Of a DNA stretch of 64,000 bases, positions 47,317 to 60,085 are shown piece after piece; position 1 is the first letter of the stretch, and each line of letters begins with the position of its first letter. The DNA is taken from assembly GCA_036571765.1 (NCBI GenBank), contig BROE01000005.1:5802720-5866719 (forward strand), read 5' to 3'. Made by a program: the position numbers and the translations under genes. Below the pieces are notes generated by a model. It saw only the letters and a list, made by a program, of their open reading frames with translations. It was not told the DNA's origin and ran no database searches. This DNA is from Plecoglossus altivelis (taxonomy: Eukaryota > Chordata > Actinopteri > Osmeriformes > Plecoglossidae).

Positions 47317-50300
47317 CAGGTAGGAGGATCCCCCAGCCCCCCAGCTCCAGTCAGGCTGCTGCCCTGGACCGCAACCAGGTGCTGCGGGCTGGTCTGGAAA
47401 GCCTGGTCCTGCAGAGAGAGCTCAGAGAAGGAGGACAGGTAGACAGCTGAGCCCCACCCACCCTCAGTGTCATCAACATGCTGTAGATGAGATGATCACA
47501 TCCCCACACAGTAGATGTGTATTCTGTCTCTTCAGAAGCCAGGGGGCCAGCTACGGGACGTGGGCTTCCAGCAGCCCACTGTGGCGTCCAGACTGAGGGT
47601 CATCCAGCTTCCACAGAGAGAGAAAGAGCCCTCTCTACCCTGGATCCCCACATCCCCTCACTCTCCTCCCAGACAACGGTGGGAACAAATATGATCTCTC
47701 TCTTTCTGTCATTCTGTCTCTACCTCTCTCTCTCTACCTAAAGATAATTGGTAAAAGCGACACAAAAACAGTATCTGCATTCATCTGTTCTCTATCTCTC
47801 TCTCTCTCTCTTTCTGTATCTGCCTCTATTTCTTTTTCCCTTTCTTCCATCTTCCTTGCTTCCATTAATGAACTTTCCTCCTTTGCTGTGACTTCAGTCT
47901 CCCTCATAGGAGGCCAGAACCTCGATGTCTTTTCTCCCCTGGGAAGCCTCCCCTCGCAGCCTCATCCGAGCCTCCCGCCTCCCCGCCCTCAAGTCCCCTG
48001 ACCTCAGCACCCCCAGAGCTGCAGCAGCAGGGGCTTATGGGAGAGGACCAGGTGACGTCAGAACAGGGATTAAGCCTGGACAAGAAAAAACAAGCCCAGA
48101 GCGAAGCTGTCAGGTTAGAATCACCTCCAGTCCCCCAGGTCCTCTTTAAGCCAGCACATGAGACGACAGACAATGTTTCCTACAGAAAGTCATTGTATTT
48201 GTGGCGGTAGGCAGGGGCGAAGCCAGAATTTCTTTTGGTTGGTTTTGAATTCACCTCTTTAAATAGACATGAATTTATTTCAATAATTCCAATGTCAAAA
48301 TCTCATCCAAAGATTAATCGTTTGGAACTTCTGATGGAATTTGAATCATATTAGTCATTTTCATAGGTGTTCCCTATGGATAATGTAGTGTAGTTTTTCT
48401 CCGTTTGTAACAACAATATAGAAAGCTGTCTCGGTGAGGGTGACCTGTTATGGTCGATGGAAAAACCGCTCGACCATACAATCTGTGGGGTTTAGAGAAC
48501 AACCACGTTGCTTTTAGCTGTTGATGATAAACAACCTCTTCAGGTGATTAAAAGTCACGTTTAGAACTTCACCACAAGTTCTAGACCTGACCTATTTTTT
48601 CACAGAAATAATTATCACAGTTGTGTGCGTAGCCAATACAGCAGTTTGTTATTCAACTTCATGTAATATGAAACTATAGAAATAGTTGTAGTTACGTTGG
48701 TTTCCACTTTTACTGGAGCGCTGATGGACACGGTCTTCTTTAATCGCTCAAATACATTTTATCCGTGAAGGCGACCCGCTTGACTCTCGTGATGGCGTTA
48801 ATCGGATATGTTGTCGGGGATGCGCAAAAATATTAGAGCTATGCAAGTTGGCCGGAAAGTGGAACAGCTCATGAATGACTGAGTTAGAGCATGTTTGGTA
48901 GGAGTGTAATGGACTTTTGCTTTATAATATTAATCTTATATTGGAGGAAACAGGACAAATGATTGAGCCAGTAGTTACCCGCGTGAACAGGAGTATTTAT
49001 GGCGGGCATCATTTTCCGTAATGAAGTTATTTTAAATCTTGATGTCATACTCTACTTGCTGGAAGCCCAGGGCTGTACTCTGATTCCAATTCGAAGTTAA
49101 TCTTTCCAATAAATTAAGTCTGGATGTTCTCTAGATTGCAGCACAACCCCCCCCCCCATACCTCAACTCCCCATCACCTTGTAGCATGTTGATTTATAAG
49201 GAGACCCGCAGTAAATCTCTATAGATTGAGTGTTCCACGTATTTCTTTCGCTCGGTCCGATTTTAATTAGAGCCATTGTGAGCTCTAAATAATCAAAGCC
49301 TTGCAACCGGCTCGGGTTTGGTGCTGAGAATAGCGAAGGAGGGGAGCTAATCGAAGCGACTTCTGTTTTGTTTCCCCGGTGATTGACGGCCTAGGCAAGC
49401 CTGGCTGGATAAGATGACGAGGCAGAGGCTGACGGAGCTGGACCGGCTGAGTCAGGAGGCAGTCGGACGGATCCACAGACTGAGGTACGGAGCGGTGGTA
49501 CCCGCTTCTCTTCCAGCCTACTGGTGGTGGCCTGCTCTGGGTGTGTTAGAGCGTTTGCTTATCTCATTCTGCAGGTGTGATGTGGGTTCTTCAGCACAAT
49601 GGGCAGAGAGAGGGGATCAGGAGACTGGAGGAAGACTGCAGACACAGTCGGGCCAGGCTCAGGTGGCTGTAACTAGCTCTCTTTCTTGCAGACACACTCA
49701 CACGCGCAGAAACACATACTCACAGTGCTACCATGTCCAGCTACAGAAAGCTGTTAGCTTCTCCCCTGAATGTGTTCGAGTCAGATGGGGAAATCGATAC
49801 ACGTCTCATTTGTTATTGAAAAATCCATACGGCTGGTATTTACTCTCAGATTTGTGTCCTGGCCAGAACGAATGGAGAATTTATGACTTGTGTGTGTCGA
49901 CCTGGTTGTTCCCGTGCAGAGAGGGCAGAGAGTCACAGTAGATCGAGAGGACTGGTAGACGAGGTGTGTCGGAGAGCTTGTTCCTGCTGATTGGAGAGCG
50001 ATGGGGCAGGGAGAACTCACCCTGGGACAGCCTGGGTCTGGCCAGGCTGGAGACAGGGAAGCTTCAAGTCCTTCTCTCCAATCAGTCGAAACAGGAGTTG
50101 GAGTGGATTAGCACATCAACAAAGCCAATCCTTTTTGAAGTCTGGGAGAGAGAGAGAGAAAAAAAAATCCTCCTTTCAGTTTAGGCTTTCATGATGCCAC
50201 TGGCCTGTTCTATCAGTGCAGACGTGCTGCCCAGTATTTAGATGAAAGCTGAGTTGTTTTGATGATGTCAAAGAAGAAAGAGTCGATGACAGGAAGAACT

Positions 50301-53300
50301 TGAAAATTATGAATAGGAAAGGCTGACTAGAAGTTTCATTAGAATCAGTCTGGGTCCATCAAAGCCTTGTGCTTGGAGGTCGAATAAATGAAGGGGTTAG
50401 GTTACAGAAACGTACATATATTTGAGTAAGCAAGTGTAAATATATTTAGTATTTTGATGTAGGGTATGGTAATAGGTAATGATGTTTCTATCTTACAAAT
50501 GGATGCATGACCACATTGGATATTGTCATTGTAAGGTCCTTTTGTCTGAAGCTAGCAGTGTCATATCTTCTAAAAAGATCTTTATGAAGATCACCTAGAG
50601 ACTGATGGAAAGATGGATGTCAAGTCTCGCTGTCCTCGTCCTACCTTGAATTGAATCCAATCAGATCCAAATCATTAGAGGACATTTGATACTATTCAGA
50701 GCTAATGAGTTGACTGTTGTCATCTGCAAGGCTGTGAACCCATGCGCTCCTGTTTGCAGTGTCTCCCCCTGCAGGCTGAGCAGAGTACTGCGCAGGTCAG
50801 CGAGGCTCTGCTGGAGGAGCTGCTGGACGAGGCAGCGCAGACAGCTTGGACAACCCAGACAGACAGGCTGTCTGAGGGGCCAGCCAGGAGACGGCTCCTG
50901 GCCCCCACCCTGGACGACATGCTGCTGAGAATGGAGGAGATAGAGGTGAGAGGGGAGGAGGGGGAGGGGGCAGGGTGTCTGACCTCTGGAAAAGGTCACA
51001 GCTGAAAGGTCTTGGGGAGTCTGAGAGGACTGGCTGGGTTGGTTTATGGTTCCTCTGAGTTGTTTGACAGCTTCCGTCTGGGGCGTGGCGTCCTTAGAGT
51101 GAGTCTGGCGTCTGCCAACCTTTTTATTAGCTTGGGATTGTTATCGTTGACGTGGCATGTGGCCACAGAAGACTTGATTGAAAGGCTCCTTTAATGGCAA
51201 CTGGCGAGTACATTGCTGATCTGTCGTGTCTCTTCCTGCCTGGACAGAGAGACCAGGAGGCTGTGAGGAGGCGGTTTGCCACCATCTCCTACTCTGACTC
51301 GTGCTACGGTGAAAGAGATGCGGCCACCGGTGGGTCAACCAACCAAGTCAACACCCTCAATCCACTCCATCCATCCCCTGTACCTATGAAACTTGCAATA
51401 TCTTACCCTCTAATAAGTTTCCTTCAACATGTTCCTTTAATGTGTTTGTCCTCTGCTGTCCTCCAGGTGGCGACAGTGTGTAGGCGTTTAAAAACAAACA
51501 AACAATTAGGGCAATACTTACTTCCTCTGTCATCACTCACCTTCCCCTCCCTCGCTCTCAATGTTTTTCAGGGACCCAGCCACCTGCTCCAGGCTCCAGG
51601 ACAGCCTCTCCCAGGATGGTCTCTCCCAGGACAGCCTCTCCCAGGACAGCTTCTCTTTGGTCTACCAAGTCTAGACCAGCCCCAAGCCACGCCCCCACGG
51701 GTGACATCATCCCAGAGAAGCCCAATGAGATGGGGTGAGCTGCCATCACCTCTTCTTCCTGCACCTGTGTGTGACGTACCTGTGATTCCTTCCGCTGTTA
51801 GACTCTGCAGTAGCCAGCTTGCTAGTGCCTCTGTGGTTCTCAAGGAAATAACTTTTTTTTTTTTTAATTTCAAGGCTGAATGAATAGACGCCCAGGAGGC
51901 CTAACTGATATTGTCTCACTGCAGTTATTCAGATTCATGGATAACTAGGTTGTGCTGACTGTAGTATTCTAATGAGATGACATGCTTTACTTGGGTCATC
52001 AGGCCTGTGGAGTTTTCACTTTGTTTTGGAATTATTGTAGAGTAAAGTGGTAGGTGACATCACTTAACCTGTCCTCCACTCATCAAGCTGGAACTCAAAG
52101 GCTCAGCAAAGCGCTAATTAACAGGTGCCAAAGCGACAGCCGACAAGGTAATGGGATAATTACAGGGCGGAAAATCATTCTAACCGACGATGAAAGAGCT
52201 GGACAAAATAGGAAGTCTGCCAAAAAAAAAAAAAAGATTCACTTTATCCACTTGATGACTCTATAGTCAGATAAGGATGTCGTGGAAACTAGTTTGCCCT
52301 GCTTAGTTTTGCATTAACACTCCTCACCCGTCCCCTCAACCACCTCTTCTCTCTCCAAACACTCACACACACACACGGCCCAAATCTTTGACATCTCCTG
52401 TCCAATGTCTTGGCTTCACCTGCTGCGGAATCGGCTAATGAGGGTCAGTCAAAGTGAGCTGTGTGAGGAGGCAGCGAGGGGGAGCTAGGCAGCCAGCGGG
52501 AGCTAGGCAGCCAGCGATGCTAGGCAGCAAGTGGGAGCTAGGCAGCAAGGGGGAGCTAGGCAGCCAGCGATGCTAGGCAGCAAGTGGGAGCTAGGCAGCG
52601 AGCGGGAGCTAGGCAGCCAGCGATGCTAGGCAGCAAGCGATGCTAGGCAGCAAGTGGGAGCTAGGCAGCAAGGGGGAGCTAGGTAGCCAGCGATGCTAGG
52701 CAGCCAGCGATGCTAGGCAGCCAGCGATGCTAGGCAGCAAGTGGGAGCTAGGCAGCGAGCGGGAGCTGGGCAGCGAGGGGGAGCTAGGCAGCCAGCGATG
52801 CTAGACAGCGAGCGGGAGCTAGGCAGCCAGCGATGCTAGGCAGCCAGCGATGCTAGGCAGCAAGCGGGAGCTAGTCAGCGAGGGGGAGCTAGGCAGCCAG
52901 CGATGCTAGGCAGCCAGCGATGCTAGGCAGCCAGCGATGCTAGACAGCGAGCGGGAGCTAGGCAGCCAGCGATGCTAGGCAGCGAGCGGGAGCTAGGCAG
53001 CGAGCGGGAGCTAGGCAGCCAGCGATGCTAGGCAGCAAGTGGGAGCTAGGCAGCAAGGGGGAGCTAGGCAGCCAGCGATGCTAGGCAGCGAGCGGGAGCT
53101 AGGCAGCGAGCGGGAGCCAGGCAGCGAGCGGGAGCTAGCTGCGGACAGCAGAAGGAAGTTGTTGAGCGGCAGGGCAGATGTGCCAGCGTGATTTAAGGGA
53201 CCCGCTTCAAGCCACGCCATTAGCAGATTAAAGTCTCTCAGTCAGACTCTGCTCCTTGCCTGGCCGTACTCCCTGTGCTGAAGCCTCTTCCTGCGTCTTC

Positions 53301-56300
53301 CCTGTCTCGTCTCTTCCTCCCCCCTTTCCTCCCATCTGCCCCTCGCTCTATGTTCAGATTTCAGACGCAACAAAAGACAGTGTTGCAGACAGGTCTTTGA
53401 AGTTTTTTTTCTTTTCCTGTCTCTCTTTTCTCCTCCCCCCCCCCCCCTCTTCCACCAGCTTCTACGCTGCGAAGGCAGCGGCGGCTAGGTTCTGTGAGGT
53501 GTGCGTTATTGATCCTGTGGTGGCAGAACTGGCACCTGGCTCTGTCCTCTCAGCCCTGCATCCTGCCTCTGTGAAGATAGCAGCAGACACCACGCACGCA
53601 GACTTTCTGTGTGTCTCTCACACCCCAGTAAATGACAAGCTTGGGCCCACTTGTGTCAGGGTTGGGGTTCCTGTGAACGTCCTGTGCTGTGCCACCATTG
53701 CCACAGCTCTTCCACAGGCTCTCTGTGACAAAACTAGCGGAGCGCTTTGTTCATTTCGGCACCGCCACTGGTTTGGCTTCAGTAGCTAGGCAGCGCATTG
53801 GATAGTGGCAGGCTGGACTGTACTGCGCGTATTGGTATTGACGAGTGTACGCTTGTCTGCGATGGCATCATTATTTCTTAGTGCCTACAATACAGTACAA
53901 TGTTGTGTGTGACCATGAGGGTGGGGTCTGATTTGAAAATCAATGGACATTGATTCATGCTGTCGATGGCGCCTCAATCTCATTCCCACGGCCAGCCAAG
54001 ACCCGGACCGGCGCATTCAGTAGTTCACATCTTCTCTTTCAGCAATTGTCGATTTGCTCGCTGAAAATGAGTCAACCAAGCACTTTGGCGAAGAAAAAAA
54101 CTTTATTGATCCCACACTGCAAACATGACAATTAGAGGCTTGTTTTTCCCCCCACAACCTCCCTGGAATTTCTCTCTCTTGTGTTGTTGCTCAAAGCAGC
54201 TGCTCCTAAGGGCAGCCAGCCTGTTAAAAGGAAGCTCAACAAAACTTGTTTTGTTAGTTCCTGGTAAGCGAGTCGAGTCACCTGGGATCGCTAAAGGATG
54301 GGTTTTCCAAGGCGCTTATATATCTGCCAAAATAACCTTTTGTTCCAGACTGCACCTGCTTGTATGCAGCTTCTGCGTAGGAACCAACGCAGGCAAGCCA
54401 GCACCTGCCTCATTAGAATACATTTCCAACTTGCCCTCACCTCAGTCCTCGAGCTCAAGAGCTGCTTTTTTTCCATTTCCCGTCAGCTTCTGCCGGTCGC
54501 ATGTGTCCTGGCTGAAGTGAGACGCGCTCGACGCGTCGTCGGGGAGCGAAGCGTCACTCCACCGCCAGATAAGCAGGCAGGAGATTACGCCGTTTCAAGA
54601 GAAGCTCTTAAGATAACAGCTTGGGTGCTCTCAGGTGGTGTGCAGCCTGTGTGGGATCCTAGCCCTCTGGTTGGTTTGCGCGAGCGATCCTTGTTGGAGG
54701 GCGACGAGACGTAACCAGGCTCAAACCGAATCCCACCTCGAACCTGTGGCGATTTTGATCGTGCTGCGGAGCGGCCAATCAGCCGCTGCTGTACGGCGGC
54801 CGATCAGCACGCTGTTCAATCAGACGAGGTTCCATCATCCTGGTACGTGGCCCCTATCTGTTCGATTCACGGCTCTGTTATCTTCTGCTTTTGCCTGGCC
54901 AGAGGCTACGCCTCTCACCAAAGCACTTGGAAGCCATCGAGCCATCAAGAAGTGGACGGCAGCGTCCAGGCTGTATATGCAACCCACATGGCAAGGCAGA
55001 AGTAAAGGGTGCAATCAAAACATAATCATTATTCAAGTTCATTTAGTTGGCCTGGCAGATATCAGCATGATGAGATATTGTTGGAGAGGGAACAACGCTT
55101 CATACTGGGATCAGCTTCATCGAGAGTCGTTGATATGATTGCTAATGAGTCTTTGTTCACGCAGTGTCTGTAGAGCCTCACATCGTGGGATATGTTGAGC
55201 TGGGGGAGAAGTCCCCGAGCCCAGCTCGTACTACAGAGCGCCTCTAGAGGGGGCTTGTGTGTGTGCGCGTGTGTGCGCGTGTGTGTGTGCGCGTGCCTGC
55301 ATGCCTGCGTGCGTGGTGTGTGTGTAACAGCCATGATGTTGGCTGCATCTACGAGAGCGATGATTAGAGTGGTGGGTGTGAGGCAGTGGATTGCAGGCCC
55401 TGCTGCCTAGGAGTGTTGAGGGGCTCATTAGGTTTGTGGATGTTGTCTAAACCCTGATTACCTGTGTTTGCATCCCACACTGCTTGGTGCAGGGAGAGAC
55501 AGGAGACTCCAGCTCTGCAGGCAACAGCAGACCCAATGTGTGCGTGTGCGTGCGTGTGTGTGCGCTCGCACGCATATCATAACGCTTTCCTCTCTTTCAC
55601 TCCAGGAAGACTGCTCGTACAGCTTAGCAGAGCACATTCATTATTCGCATCAGTTCTGGCGTCTTTGAGGATATTGTAGGCTGAAAAGCACAAAGCCAAC
55701 GTTTTTATCGGAGAGGGCTCCCTTGATTTCACGCTGGAGGGCAGGGACGGAGGGCAGGGATGGAAGACGGAAGGCAGGGACGGAGGGCAGGGATGGAAGA
55801 CGGAAGGCAGGGACGGAGGACGGAGGGCAGGGATGGAAGACGGAAGGCAGGGATGGAAGACGGAAGGCAAGGACGGAGGGCAGGGATGGAAGGCAGGGAT
55901 GGAAGGCAGGGATGGAAGACGGAAGGCAGGGACGGAAGACGGAAGGCAGGGACGGAGGTCGGAAGGCAGGGACGGAGGACGGAGGGCAGGGACGGAGGAC
56001 GGAAGGCAGGGACGGAGGGCAGGGATGGAGGACAGAGGGCAGGCAAGGACGGAGGACGAAGGGCAGGCAGGGAGATGAGGCCTGGATCGTTGGTGATCCA
56101 TTTCCGTTGATGTGTTTTTCCAGAAGTGCTCAATCCTATTTCTTTGCCAGTTGTTATTTGTATCTTAGCCGAACTCCTCTTGAGCCGGTGGATCCGTGCC
56201 CAAGTGCCTCTCTGTGTTTGCTCTGTGTTTGTGGTATTTCAAGTTCATGGCCTATTCCTTGTTCAGTTGCTTAATGTAGAAAACATTTAAACGGTACTTG

Positions 56301-59300
56301 AAACGGCTGTGCAAAACAGATCAGGTGTGAAGACGTAGCGTGTTCTCTACGGACAAGCTCCAGGACTGGGTGTTTGTTTATGCACATGTGGACGCGTGAC
56401 AGTGGGGGAGAGGAGGAGACGGAGGGGGGCAGTCTTCCTACGCATCATCGGAGCGAAGGATGAGAGGCAAGGACCCGCTGTTAGTGGCCCAGGCACTCAA
56501 AGCCCCAAGCCTGTAAAGCCCCTCTCCTTAGACGCCAACTGACCACAGATGGCTCCTCCCCCAAGCCAATCGATGATGAGATCAAAAGGACAGCCATGCT
56601 GTGGATAGTGGGTGTTGTGGGTCTCTGATGTGCTCAGCTCTGCTTCTTTGTTTTCATCCTCCTGGTGCGCGTTAGTCGTCTCTTTTAACCATCCTCTGAG
56701 GGCCCATCTCTGGGAGCAAGCTGTAACCTTGTTACAGAAGATAGGGCTCTCAGCAGATCTGCCATGTACTCACGGCCCCCTCGGCCCCTCCATCACTGCA
56801 TGCTTGGTCCCTCGCAGGTCAGGGCTCAGAGATCATCCAGATGGGAACATGTGGAGAGCTACCGACGGTATCAAGAAGACCAGGATCACAGCGGTTCTTC
56901 CCCATGCCTCAGCTCAGGACTACTCGCTGGCCTGCAATGGCTTGATCTTTCATCCCCTCCCTGAGTCTCTTCATGTTCCCTTTGGCTGTAGTCTGAATCC
57001 CTCCTCCCTCCCCCTCCCCCTCCCCCTGTGTGACTCAGCCCCAATACTTCCTGTCTGCATCCTGTTTGATGGCTTCCCTCCAGGACGTGGCTACGCTTTG
57101 GCGTTTCCAAGGGGATGCGCTGCTGGAGTTGTGGAAGAACAAACGTGCCGGTCATTCCGAAGCGGGCTCTCGTGCACCTCGCGCCGGAGGACAGCTCCTC
57201 CGTCGTCAAGACCGCTTGTCCGCCGTCGCTCGCGGGCGCTCACGTGCCGCAGCTCGTTTGGGATTGTTGACTGTAAGCCGTGTGGAGGAAAGCTGTCTGT
57301 GTTGTGATGGACTCCACAGGGTTCCTCAGGGAGTGGGAGGTTGAACAGGCTGCAATTTGACTACAGCCTCCTCTTCCTGTCCATCATGGACCACTCGACA
57401 GACAGTGTGCATGGAGGGGATGGTGTGGGGCTTGTACAGACAGGGAGGAGATTATACCGTACCCTTCAGGTCCATTACCAGATAAATTATCATTCACCTC
57501 ACCTTGCTCGCAACTCAGAAATGTTTAAATCACGGCTCTTCATAAATATGCTGCATTCATCTTCTACCTTATACTGCATCTTGACAATTCTCAAGAGATG
57601 TTTCCTGACTTGGGTGACAGACTGGTTCAAGCCCTCAGTCTGGAAGGCTATGGTTGGATGGCTTCCGATTGCTTTAGATCTAAGGTATATTAGTCTACTA
57701 TGTGGACGGAAAGGGCACCTTGCTGTGCGTGGCAGGATGGGAAACGACTGTACTGTTGGCCACAATGGCCCTTCAATATCCCAATTGGAGAGGAAATGCG
57801 TGTAGTCTGTGGATGAAGCGGGTTGGCAGGCAGGCTAAATGCATTAACCACCCTGACACATCTTCTGACACACCCTCCCACTGGGATGAGGCTGCCAGTG
57901 GAACTGAGGCGAGGGCTGGGGCTGAGGCTATGGCTGAGGCTGGGGTAGCGGCTGAGGCTGGGGCTGAGTTCGAGCCTGAATCGTGGGCTGAGGCTTGGGT
58001 GGACTGCATTAGGCTGGGGAGCGCAGCAGAGATGTGTCTTGCTTGCGGAGCTACTGCTGGGTCTCTAAATATAGCCCAGCTAGGAGAGTGCCGTTGCCAG
58101 AGCTGGGGTGATTTGTTCACCGACAGGATTAAAAACTGTGGCCTCTGCATCTCCCAGTTAAGCCCCTCTGCTCCCTTAACCTAGAGAGAGGGACTGGTCA
58201 GAGCCCTTCTGACACACACACCCCCTGGCAGGTCCTAGTGTGTCTTGACCACGGCATGGCCACGGACCAATCTAAGGATTAGATGGTTACCAGGGCCTGG
58301 CTGAACGTCGCACCTGCTTGGGAGTCATTCTCCCAGTGGCCAGGCTCCTTAACTCAATGAGTAACAGTTCACTTCTCTGTGCCACTGATTTTCCACTTCC
58401 TTTGACAGATGGAGCCAATTGAAACAGGCTGAATAAAATCGGTCAAAGTAATGAAAAGGCCGCATGAGGTCCGGTCAGCCAGCCAGGCCTGACTTTTCTC
58501 TTTCTCTCTGTCTGTCTGTCTTTCTCTCTCTCTCTCAAACTTTATGTCTCTCCCTCGGTCTCTCTCTACCTCTCTCTCTGCCTCTGTCTCTCTCCTTGTC
58601 TCTCTCGCTCATCTTTCCAGACACACCCCTCAGCCTGGCTCCACAGAGGAGGGCTCTCCAGAGGACGCGGCGCCCGGTGGTCGTCCTGCCGTCCCGGCGA
58701 GGGCCGGAGGGGGGACGCCGGTCTCGGTGCCAGGCAGCTTCCTGAGCAGCATCCTGCGCTACAGAGAAGACCACGAGGCCTACCTCCGCCTGGTGGCTCA
58801 CGAGGCCATCGGCAGCTTCAACCCCTGGGCCATCGCTGACAGGTGGGCGGCGTCCGCTGGCTTCGGTCCAGCAGCAGGATTAAAACTCTAGGCTTTTGTG
58901 GATTTCCCCTCACCCTTCCCAGTCCACATTTGCATTGACTTTTGTCTTCTCACTTCCTGTGCACTTGTATTGTCATCCCATCTGTTTTCGAGCCGTTCGT
59001 GCTGCGTTGGAGGGAGCGCTGTAAAATCCTTCTTTACACTTAGAGGGTTGCGCGGGCTTGCTGCGGTCCTTTCGGTGATGTCAGTTCCTGCAGAGTTCTG
59101 ATCACAGTGGGAGGCGTGTGCTTGTGTTACTCACTAGCCCGGGGCAGCGCCACACACCCAAAACACGATGTTGCCTTTACAGGCACTCTGCTTTACATCC
59201 AGTGCTTTGGCTGTGTTGACTTCACACCCTTGGAATTTCTCTGGCAGCCTTAGTGTGTCTCTGCTGTTCTCTCTTCTCTCTGTCTCCCAGCCATACATTA

Positions 59301-60039
59301 GCATACTTAACAGAATTCTTAAGTTGGTGCACTGCAGATGAGTCGCTCTTTGCGAGTGCCTTCAAATGAGTCGGCCAGAGCAGCAAAGGAAGTCTGCCAG
59401 TGAGACGAGGGAGTAATTGAATAGCTTGGCTATTTTCTCGCTCGCCACATCCCTAAAGGAGAGAGAGAGATGCTAAGGACTAGATTTCTCTCCTATTCTC
59501 TCTCTCTCTCTCTCCGTGGGTGCGTGGGAGTGTGAATTGCTTTAAAGATTCTTTAGTCGAGATGTGATACCACCAAACTGTGACCTTGCTCACAGGGGAC
59601 AAACTGCTCCTCAGTCACTGTCGCCGTGATTGGCAGGAATTGGACTTGATCGTAGTTCTTTCATTGGGAAACAGCTGAGTGGCAGGAATGGTATCCTATC
59701 ACCTAGGATTCTGGAAAGGCCTAGCTTATAGGGAAGTGGAATAGCTGTTTTAGAAAAAGTCACTTTTTTTACAGACATTTCAAACATATCAGATACTTAT
59801 CAAAATACCTTTTTTTCAATCTGTCTATCAGTGTCTTCATATCTCCCTTGCTGTTGGCTTGCGTGTGTTGTGTTGTGTGCGAGTGTGAGTGTTTATGTGT
59901 AGTTAATGAGCATGCAGAGTGCGTGAGCAGCACACTTCCCTAGTGACTGATCACAGACTCTCTGCTAGGCCTGTCACTGCCACAGATGCTCAACCCGACA
60001 GATAGTCTTCATCTAAGGCTCAGGATAGATGTATACTGT

Positions 60040-60085
<46 letters not shown>

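Larger units (their letters stand above)
51735..58620 (+). other. kiaa0753: kiaa0753 intron 15 (6.9 kb)
   Basis: Bounded by donor gtgagc and acceptor ctttccag, with matching phase 2. It contains the two minisatellites above and a short GAGGCTGGGGCT repeat at about 57905-57985. Several open frames of 100-230 codons occur (for example 56612-57307) but none has homology I recognise or coherent splice signals. Confidence 0.8.

Noticed and set aside
52483..53142. Regularly spaced repeats as a CRISPR array
   Set aside because: Units are directly adjacent with no unique spacers, and the setting is a eukaryotic intron.
55577..56274. Proline/serine-rich minus frames and glycine/arginine-rich plus frames
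   Set aside because: Compositional frames over the GGAAGGCAGGGA minisatellite.
56612..57307. 231-codon plus frame in kiaa0753 intron 15
   Set aside because: No recognised homology, no repeat-free conserved block, and the flanking exons join in phase without it.
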